NCBI GenBank assembly: GCA_025526915.1
Contig: JAHLKH010000128.1
Span: 1-64,000, forward strand
Direction of reading: 5' to 3'
Length of the DNA stretch: 64,000 bases
DNA from: Entophlyctis helioformis
Taxonomy: Eukaryota; Chytridiomycota; Chytridiomycetes; Chytridiales; Chytriomycetaceae
Numbering within the stretch: the first letter of the stretch is position 1; every line of letters begins with the position of its first letter. Both the position numbers and the translations under genes were made by a program. Of the stretch, positions 54,968-64,000 are shown piece by piece. Under the pieces are notes generated by a model. That model ran no database searches, was not told the DNA's origin, and saw only the letters and a list, made by a program, of their open reading frames with translations.

Positions 54968-57900
54968 ATGGAGACCTTCAGAGCCTCGTCAGCTTTTTGT
55001 GCGGCCATTCAAGACCTGGATGCGCTCTCGCCACTGCCTGCCTCGTCTTGCGCAGCTTGGTCCTTCCAATCAAACCCCGCAGATGCATGGCTGGGCTATG
55101 TTTCTCAGGCAAGCTTCGCTGGGAAGCATGCCAGTGTTGGACTTGCTCACAGCCTCGTTGCGTTTTACAGACCGGATTCTCCAATGGCCAGATGCTGCTG
55201 CTGGCGGTGGCTGCATTGTGTGCTGCCGTTGCAATACGACGCCTGAGGGCCAACTACACGGCGCTGACCCATTCAAGCAGCTGGTCGGCTCTGTCCGAGT
55301 TTGAACGGCTGCACATGATGCTTCTTGCCACGTTGGCCGCATCTGCCGCTGGTGAGTTGGACGCCTTCTCCATGCATACCTGGACGCGTCTGTCGACTCA
55401 TGTCATTTGTTGACGCCTGAATGTGGCACAACAGCGCATGTCCTGGCATTCGCTCTGTTCGTTGCGAATGCATCGCCAGGATGGATTGCTGTCTCGACTC
55501 TTGCAGACACGTCGACCTTTCTGATTCACGCCATCTGCACTACAATCTGCATCCGGCTGTGGATCTACGCATACAAGCTCGACCATGTCGGGTTTTGGAG
55601 TTACGCAGCAGGCGTCTGCGTGGTACCGTCTGTACTGCACTTTGTGCTCGTCTCAATCTTTACCTTTCGGTCAACATTCACGGCAGAGAGTCTTGGCGAT
55701 GCTGTGCGAGCCACATTCTCCATATTGCATGTCTTGCGCTTCAGCTTCTCGCTGGGCACGGTAGTCAATGCGGCTGCAAGGGGAGCACTGGTTCGTGCCG
55801 TTTCAGCTGCTGCGCCAAACTCTTCTGCAGCAGAATCGAAGGTATGCGTCCTTGCAAGTTGGACGTGCTCGACATTACTGATTGGCCAAATGGTCCACAG
55901 ATCCACGGCCTCGCCATCGCACTCTCACTGATTGGGATGCCAAACAGTCTTGCTGCCATTTTACTCGCCGGCAGCGTCATCTGTCCAGTCTCTGCAACAA
56001 GCCAGGGGCAGCCTTGGACTCGGTTTCTGGACTGGCATGCCTTTATGTTCTGGTCACTGTTGGCTGTGTACGCTGCAACTGTCGAGCCGCCGTCAGACGC
56101 ATCTACATCCAGCAATCCATTCACAGCCGGCCTGCCACTCGGCAGTCAAGATCAGCTCGGCCATGCCAGAGGTGTCTCTCCATTATCGCCACTTTCGCAT
56201 TCACAATATGGACAAAGAAGCCAGTCGCAAGGCACTGGAAGGACAGGAAGCCCATACCTGTATCCTTCGCCACTCACTATCGGCGCATCAGATAGCACAC
56301 TCGATCCAGCCGCGCAGTCCAACGACTCTCCGTCGTTACGCCGCCAATACGTGCTCGTGATCTGGTTGCCCATCCTGGCTGCCGCACTCATCTCCACACT
56401 GGTGCTGCTCGACATGTTCTATTTTCGGTCCATCTCGGCCGCATTCGGGGCATCAAACCTTGTCGTGTTCGTCTTTGTTGTATCAACCCATCTCGTGTTC
56501 AGCCCGTTCGACATGCAGAAACTCAAGCGACAAACGTTGGGAGACGTTCTTCTGGCCACAATTGCTTGCGGGTCTATCGCCACGGCGTCTTTGGTCCTAT
56601 TTCTCGCGTCGTCCAACATGCAGCTGTACTTTGGCCAGGCTCTGTGGCCTGTTGGTGCACTGATTGTTGTCTCGACAACAAGCATGCCATCAAGACAGAC
56701 ATCCGCGCTGGTAGATTCGCAGCCTCAGGACGAGGTTTGGGTCGATCCATTCCTTGTAGGCGATCCACTCGGACGAGTGCACGCCGGAGAGCTCGCAGCA
56801 GTCGCCGCCAGAAACCCCACAGACGTTCTCGCGGCCGCTTCACCTCGCACGACCATTCCTGTGCGACGGACGCTTGCCAACGTGGAAACAGTGCAGACAG
56901 CTGGGCAGCTTCAGGACATGATACCCATGCATGTGATCGACGGTGTCGCAACAGGAGCGCGTGCGTTTTGCATGCTGTTGATCAGCGTCCAATTCGCAGT
57001 ATCGCTCGTCCTTGGCGCTGTTTTCCCAATCGCTCTTGCTGTGGCAACCGTATGCTTCTGGATGGCCCTACATCCAGTGCGACAACGATCACGATCCAGC
57101 TGCATCCGGGCAGCCGCTGCTGTTTTGTTTGGCACATGCGTGTCGGGATGCGCAGTCGCCTTCTTGATAGCACTTCCCATCTACACGGCCTCAACAGCCA
57201 CGTCACCGCCACTCGCACTCGCATCCATCTCCAATCCTGCCTCTCTGACGACTTCTCAAGCCGTAGAGACCAAACTTGCAAGCGTGTGGAGCAGTCGTGC
57301 AAATGGCATCTACATGCCATCAACAGTAAGTCTGCTCAATATTTCTTGCGCACCGACAGCTGTGCTGACATAACGGTGCTCTGTGACAGGCAATGGCTGC
57401 CAACACGATCAGTGCAGCAGCAATATCAAAGTCGCTTTCAAGCCAAACAACCTTGAATGGCGATCCGCTCGTCATACTCGAAGTGGAGCGACCGACTAGC
57501 AAGTTTCTCGTCTGGGCAAAGGCTGCTTGCCTGTCCAACATCTCCGTTGCGACCGTCTTGGTGAGCAGCGACGTGCTCATAGTTGCGGCACTCAAGAAGG
57601 CGGCAGCTGCGTCGTCTGGCATGGGATTCAGGCACACTTGGGGGTACGGCAGCACGGCAAGTGTTGGGCAGGCAAACCAAGGAGCAGACACAGCGTTGCA
57701 ACCGCGCTTTCGTGCTCACAGCTATGCGCATCTTGTTCTGGACCCCATCGAGGCTGTGGCAGCATGGACGCGTGGATTGCACACCGTCGTGGTCATGGAT
57801 CCGTCTGACGAGACCGACGCGTCATTTGGCATTGCGTCACGGTTTGGTCCTGCATTTGCGGTAGCTGTCGCAGACACGAACATTGGCAAGTTCATTGCTC

Positions 57901-60900
57901 ATATAGGCAACTCTTCGTTCTCGGCCGACAGCAGCAGTCAAACAACAAACACAACCGGATCAGGATCGGCAACAGCAACAACGCCAACTGCGTCTCAGGT
58001 CACCACATGGCTTGTTTCTGCATCTATTGTGCCTCTGTTGCTGCTCGCCGCCATTGCGCTTCTCAACGTCCAGAAACTTGCGGTGAGCTACATGGCGCAT
58101 CGTGCTCAATCGCAGCCCGCCAGCCATTCGTGGTCAACACCTCAGCCCACAAGGCATAGACTAGATATTGGAGCGGATCTGCTACCGCCGAGACTCGCAC
58201 ACCTTCTCTTTTCGCAAAAGAATGCCGCCGTCTTGACCATCTACCTTCTCGAAACCGGCGCGATCCTTGCATGGTTTCTCTTTCTGATAGGCGGGATCCA
58301 ATCCTTGTCGTCAGGCATGCTCCCAAGTCCAGCAGAAGTCGCATTCACTCTAGGCATTGCAGCACCAGCCTCGTCCGTGCTCAGCATGCTGACTGTCGTC
58401 GCGCTCTCGCCAAACTGGATCATCATCAGGACGCTTTTGATGCTCCTCACGTGCGTCTGTGCCGGATCGATTGTTCAAGCCACAGCTGCATCGCCGTCGC
58501 CGTCATGGCTGGTGATTGTATCTGCAGCACTCTTTGTTCTTCTCAAGGCTGGAAGCACGTGCGCCACCGCGAAGTTGGCTGCACGATCCACACACGAAGC
58601 TGACCGTGCGGTTGTGTGTCTGTCCGTTCTTGCGTTCTTTGGTTGGATGTTTGCAGTGATTGCATTTGGGCGACTCGGTGTCGACTATGGGCGGTCGCTG
58701 GAAGGTGTCACAGACTATGGGCTGGCACTTGGCGGTCTGGCCGGCCCAATGCTGATGGCACTGTCTGCAGCACAACACTGGAAGTGGCTCGTTGTCGCTG
58801 GCGCGTTTTGGGCGGTCCTGACAGCCGCGTTTGGTGCAGGAGTCATGGGCAAGTCCACTAGCATGCTGGCCGCCTGTCAAAGTACCGATACGGCAGCAAC
58901 TGTGATTGGATGCTCGTACCACTGGGCGTTGCTCTTTGCTGGCGCGTTTATCCTCGTATTTGCGGTATCGGCTGCTCTTCTCGTGCGAATATGCAGTCGA
59001 CAGCATGGCAACGACACTGCCATGAAGATAGATCTGTTCCAGCAGCTCGAAGACGATCTGGAAGGCTCCGAAAAGGACGACAATGACGGCGACCAAGATG
59101 GCAACACGGCCATTGAGACGCACAGACACGCATCCGCTGTGGCCGAGCACGCTGAATCGGCACATGACGCCCTCCTTCTTTCGATGCTCAGGCTTCCGGA
59201 CGAGCAGACTGCGTTTGTGCATGTGACGCGTAGCAGCCTGCGGTGGACGATGTGGCGAACGTTTGTGGCTGGATCACTGGCAGCATGGATGCTTCTCATT
59301 GGCGGATTTGGCTCCATTGCAAACAACTCGTCGTCACCCGGCATGATCGCAGCGGGAGTCATGTGCGTTATTCTGTACCCGGGGTCACTGGCATTCACCG
59401 TCTACGGCGTTGTGGTCGATTCGCGCAAGGTTGTCGGGGCTGGACTGCTCTTGTTTGCAGGATCAACATCGTGCCTCGGCCGGCTGCTCGCGTCGAGCCT
59501 ACTGGCGCGGCGCTCTACGGATCCAGTCGTGACCGTCGGAGGCGTGCTTTCGCTTCTTGGATCGTGCATGTCTTGGCTCATGCTGTGCTCGCAGCTCTCT
59601 GTTCCGTCCATCGCGACTCTGGCGGCAAGTCGCGGCACAGCACTGTCACGTCGCTTTGGCCGATCTGGAAGGACGCGCAAGAGGCAACATCGCAGCGGAG
59701 ACGTCACCATTGGCATTGACAACGATCCTGCAGAGCTTCATGTGGCCAAAACGGACAGGCATGATCAAATCCGAGGCCTGCTTCATCCGCTCTGGGCTCC
59801 TGTTTTGACTGCCGTGGTTGGCTGTGTGCTTCTTCTGTCTGGCGCTGGCGTCGGCATCAATGCGTCTGGATACGATGACGAGCAAGCAGCATCAGGATGG
59901 CTGTTGTTTGCTTGCACGGTTGCCACCGCGAGCAGTTGCACTCTGGTCTACATGGTGTTCATGAGCAGCTCATGGGATCCCGCTACGACTTACAACAACA
60001 CAACTCGCAAGCGGTTTGTTTTCTTGGCTGCAGGGCTCTATATCGGCTTGCTGCTTGGATGCGGATCGACTGCGTTTGTTTCAGCAGGGATCCTGTCTCG
60101 CTGTGCATCGCCAGCTTCAGCAACATCCAACTGCACGCGCTCAGCATCAACAGCATCCATCTTGGTCTGCATCGGATCCACCATGCTGATACTATCAACG
60201 ACGTTCTTCTGGACATTTTTGCTTGTTCATGGCTCGGTGGTCGATGCAGCATCTGTTGGTACGCAGCCAGGCACTCCAAGCAGCCCCAGACGGGAAAGCT
60301 CGCTACGCAGCAACCCGTACGCCAGCAACGGCAGCAGCAAGCAGAGCGAGCAAGTCATTGACGATCCACTGCACGACATGCTACTGCGATGGCCAAGTAT
60401 ACAGCACGTCTTCAAGGTCTCGCTGTTGCTCGTAGTGATTGGATGGCTGGCCTTTTTTGGATCGTTCATCGCATCAGCAAGCCGCCAACCAGCACATATA
60501 ACGCTCATTATTGTCGGTGCAGCGGTTCCGTTTGTGGCTCGATCGTGGATGCAGAGTGGCAGCAAGAATGCCCTGATGGCTCTTGTCGGCGTTCTTGTCC
60601 TCGGATGCGCAGCATCTGGTGGCGTCTTTTTCTCAAGTGCTTCGCTCACGTCGGGCATCGCTTCGCATGCGGCCGGGAAACTGTTTGGCAGCCTGCTGTT
60701 TGCAACAGGGTCGATTGTAATGCTCGTCGTCTTGATCGGTTGGCTCGAGCCGCTCGTCTTCTGGAGTCCGCCTTGGCAGGTTTCCGTGTCGCTGTTTGCC
60801 GCATCACCGGCCGGTCTGATAGTCTACGCGTCCGGCTTTGGCATGACTGCAACGGCAGCAGGAGACGTTTCCAACCTCGATGGCGGCTATGCCGCAAACG

Positions 60901-63296
60901 GCATATGCGCAATTATTGCACTGGTCGCTCTTTCGGTAGTTGGCATCCGCACCGAATCTGTCTTTGACACGACCGCACACCACCATGAATGGCGGCTGGC
61001 CATGTCCGTACTCCAAGGCATTGTTCTCTGCGTGGCTGGCGGGGCTGTATTCGAGTCGCTCTCTGCCGAGGGAACCGTTGCAATCAAAGCCCCCGAGCAG
61101 CTGGCTTTGCAGCTGACTGGATCTCTGCTGGCAGCGTGCTCCTGTGCGTTCTTCGCCATCCACCGCGTCCACACCTACACTGGCGTGGTAAGTCCCGCCC
61201 CAATCGTGGCAACCACACCGTCAGCGCCAGGTATCCGTTCAGCACTTTCGGGTACGCCCACCTTGATATCTCGGCTCAAGCAGGCACTCTCTCCATCACA
61301 GTGGTGGTCGTCTGCCTGGCGCGACGACAGGCGCTTCTGGGACTTTGAGATCCACTTTCTGCGTGTGCCGTCAGAGATGTTGAAGTTTGGCGCGCTGTCG
61401 CTTTTGGCCGTCGTTGGCTGGATCGCTTGCTTCATTATTGCACTCGGCATAGGAGTCGCATCGCTATCAGCTCAATCGCCCGAGTCGCCTCTGGCAGTGT
61501 TGGTGTTTGTCTCGGGATCCATCGCATTGAGCAGCATCTACGCGTTTGTATTTCTTGGCTGGCGGTTCACTGGCCTTGTTGTGTTGGGTAGTTGTCTCGC
61601 CACGCTTGCACTGGCAGGTGCTGCAAGCGTTGATCAGCTGCTGTTCAAGCCGCAGCCAGCAGCATCCATCACCGTCTTTGGCTCTCTGTCGGTTGCGTTT
61701 GCAGTTTCGTTTATGATCAGCATTCTTGTGGCGCGGCCTGCGGCCTTTGCTGTGGACTCGCGTTGGCTGAAAGCACTCAGCTCAATCGCAGCGTTTGGAT
61801 GGCTGGTGGCTGTCGTTGGCATGGCCATGTCTGGCGGTTCGCCGAAATTCACGGCTGCACCGATCATTCAGTACCTGGGCATCTCATTCCCAGGTGGCGT
61901 GACGTGGATCTCCTTGGCGTATCTGTATCTGTGGCCATCGTGGCAGGCGTCGCTCGAAAGTGCAAAGCAAAGACGCTACAAGTCAAAGCCAGCATCCGCT
62001 GCGACTCCACAGCAAACAGCAGATGCTACTCTCAAGCCAGCGATTGGGACTCCTGGGTGGTTCCAACGGTTTAGGCGCAAGGCACCTCCTGTCCAACCGC
62101 CCATCGCCATCACAACGGCGGATGCGACAAATGCAGCAACCGACGCGTCAGCATCCGTGCACCAACCAACCGCCGATGACCAGGCAACACCAGCAGAGAT
62201 CACACCACCACCAGCCATGGAAGAGCCGCGCGTTTTGCCGCCTGAAGTGCCAAACGAGGAAGAGACGGCATTGGCCGACCCAGAAATCGCGCGACAGACA
62301 GCGACAGAGGAAGACGCCAGCGTACCGCCGCCAGCCCAGCTGACACATGCATACGCGGTGTTCCTGTGCTCCATCTCGCTCTTGACATCAGGCGCAACGA
62401 GTTTATCGGGCATCACAACGGCAACCCTTGGCACGATGGTCGTCTTCTTTGGGTCGCTGCTGATGATGGCCGGTTTTGGTGGGTACATTGCATTCGTGTT
62501 TTGCGGCCAGCGTCCCGAAGCCGACCTAGAGGAGGACAGTGAGCATTGTACGGATGAGACAAAGGACGGCAAGGCAGATGACAACCCTGAAGATGGATCG
62601 CAAGAGTTAGCTCCCAGCCAGGATTCACCAGATTTGATGGACCGCGGGCAGCCTGTGCAGGATACTCGAGAGGTTCGCCCGGATGATTCTCTGAAACGCC
62701 CACCCAACGACGGCAGTACTCCAGGATACGCACAAGCCGCTCCTCGAGTTAGTGTCCATTTCTCTCCAGACGTTGTGGTCAGCAGGAAAGATCCGACTGC
62801 CGGGCAGTCCATCCCAGAGAATGGCACGGACGGCGGATCTCAACTCTTCCCCAGCAAGGACGACAATCACGGCCAGCCAGTTGAGAAAGACCAGCCGGCC
62901 CCAGCAAGTCTGCTATTGCAAGTGCAAGGCGAGACCGGGCTGAGTCCAACGACCGAGGCAAGGGCAGTGGACGTGATTGCGATGCTGCAGAAACGGTCAA
63001 ACCAGCATATCAACGCTATACTATCTGAGGATCCTCAGCCGGCGACTGCAGAGGCAGAGGACAAGCAGACGCCCCTGACGCTAGCCGCGTTGCCAACACC
63101 GGCTGCTCTTCCTCCATTGCTGCCAAAGCCACGAGACGTGTTTGAGATCAAGCAAGCTGACGAAGCAGCTGGTTCTGGTGGCGGGGATGTAGAAGAGACG
63201 CACAGCACCGACGACGCTGCTGACGGAAGATCTCGGTGGCTCAAGAAGGCGGACAATGTATCCGTGTCTGTCGAGGAGATGACCGCAGGCGAATGA
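54968..63296 (+). CDS. Giant polytopic membrane protein of unknown function
   Basis: About 2,686 residues. Exons 54968-55108, 55171-55351, 55435-55841, 55901-57325 and 57390-63296 close exactly. The first intron has a GC donor. Hydrophobic helices recur along almost the whole length, roughly 40 or more by eye. They are grouped in sets of about four per 130-180 residues, separated by hydrophilic loops (for example QLEDDLEGSEKDDNDGDQDG at about 59040-59110). Several sets begin alike: a GW or W in the first helix, then GG/GIG and a small-residue helix (VGWIACFIIALGIGV; VIGWLAFFGSFIASA; MLLIGGFGSIANN). The last 300 residues are hydrophilic, acidic and Pro-rich, presumably cytosolic. No transporter, channel, GPCR or adhesion motif was recognised. 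Confidence 0.75.
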
Positions 63297-63367
63297 CCGT
63301 TGGAGGTGTCGTGAACATAAAAGCATGTTGCCGTGTTTCTCCTTGTTCCAACAATCAGATCGATCCG

Positions 63368-64000
63368 ATGCCGAGATATGAGCCACTGCCAAGCGTCGAC
63401 ACGGCCGACCATGCCATTTCCATCTCCAATTCGCCGTCCAAATCGTCGCCCGGCAGCAGCCGCAGCCACAGCAGCCGGTCGCCACTGAAGAGCGCACTGT
63501 CTGTTTTGTCTCCTGAGCTCGACACACAGGACCCGAGCCTGCCAGCACGCTTTATTAAGCTGCTCGGTCTGCCTCCTCCCAACTCTGGTGAGCACCGTCC
63601 GCCATTGCTCATTGTGCCGTGTGGCGCGTCGTCGGATCTGGCACACGTCGGAACTTTGCGGTGGTCACGCTGCACAGCTGTGCCACCCCCAGTCGGAAGC
63701 TTCTCGCGGTGCATGCCTGTATGCGCCGTCAGCATGCTGACCAAACAGCCCGACACGCTGCCTGTCTCTTGTGGCAGACGGCAGCATCACAAGCCCGCCC
63801 ATCGAACTTGCAGGCGTCGACAGTCGCAATCATGTTATGGATATCCTCGATGCCGAAAACGAAGACCCGTTCACTCTGGAGTCGCTCGAGTCGCTCGTCC
63901 ACAGCCATGCACAAAAGGGGCTCGATTTCATACTGGCCCGTGTGACGACCGTCGACCCAGACGACGAGCAGCGATTCTACTACTCGTACTACGCAGCTCA
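63368..64000 (+). CDS. Unrecognised protein, 5' part
   Basis: Start of a gene running off the window. Exon 1 63368-63587, exon 2 from 63778; phases agree. The N-terminus is Ser-rich and basic (SKSSPGSSRSHSSRSPLKSA), then a helix (LPARFIKLLGLPP). Exon 2 continues with acidic/helical sequence (MDILDAENEDPFTLESLESL; KGLDFILARVTTVDPDDEQR; FYYSYYAA). No domain is recognised from this fragment. Confidence 0.6.
   Translation, partial: MPRYEPLPSVDTADHAISISNSPSKSSPGSSRSHSSRSPLKSALSVLSPELDTQDPSLPARFIKLLGLPPPNSGEHRPPLLIVPCGASSDLAHVGTLRWSRCTAVPPPVGSFSRCMPVCAVSMLTKQPDTLPVSCGRRQHHKPAHRTCRRRQSQSCYGYPRCRKRRPVHSGVARVARPQPCTKGARFHTGPCDDRRPRRRAAILLLVLRSS

Overview
The window is eukaryotic nuclear DNA: GC-rich, gene-dense, with short introns (mostly 55-110 nt, favoured donors GTGCGT, GTGAGT and GTAAGT). 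Gene content is fungal-type housekeeping (Mediator, ESCRT-I, U3 snoRNP, lumazine synthase, SYO1, RasGEF) mixed with families typical of early-diverging zoosporic fungi: a class C GPCR, a Crinkler-like nuclease-kinase gene, Fanzor/TnpB relics, FAM72, and a VPS37 with a UEV-like N-terminus. A chytrid is the best fit, and Rhizophydiales is a guess from memory of related genomes. Abundant CAG/CTG and other microsatellites encode poly-Q, poly-A and poly-T.

Layout. 1-9.8 kb: MED10 3' end, a membrane-anchored FG nucleoporin (POM121-like), an F-box/LRR protein, lumazine synthase and a BTB(T1) protein. 9.8-18.9 kb is an accessory island: a Ty3/gypsy integrase fragment, a Crinkler-like gene (coiled coil, PD-(D/E)XK nuclease, kinase) with a frame break, a Fanzor C-terminal relic, a small unknown gene, a six-exon class C GPCR, and a second copy of the Fanzor relic. 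The two relics are direct repeats of about 280 bp flanking the small gene and the GPCR.

18.9-33.2 kb: SYO1/HEATR3, a Cys-rich unknown, VPS37A-like, makorin, RRP9, a three-LIM protein and an F-box/WD40 protein. 33.3-54.9 kb: an Mdm1/SNX13-type PXA-RGS-PX nexin, a WD40 protein with a PIP-box-like N-terminus, a double AN1 zinc finger, a FAM72-domain protein, a YL1_C protein, SWI5, a RasGEF, a Q-rich HAPSTR1-like protein and a mitochondrial flavin-reductase-like protein. 55.0-63.3 kb: one gene for an unrecognised polytopic membrane protein of about 2,690 residues. The last 0.6 kb holds the start of another unknown gene.

Most genes are arranged as divergent or convergent pairs with very short spacers (18 bp, 87 bp, 239 bp and so on), so many promoters must be bidirectional or overlap a neighbour. 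Exon models were built by hand from donor/acceptor phases. Most multi-exon models close to a whole number of codons. The exceptions (FG nucleoporin, SYO1, nexin, HAPSTR1-like, RasGEF, Crinkler) each need one or two single-base corrections, which points to residual assembly indels, or to real decay in the Crinkler gene.
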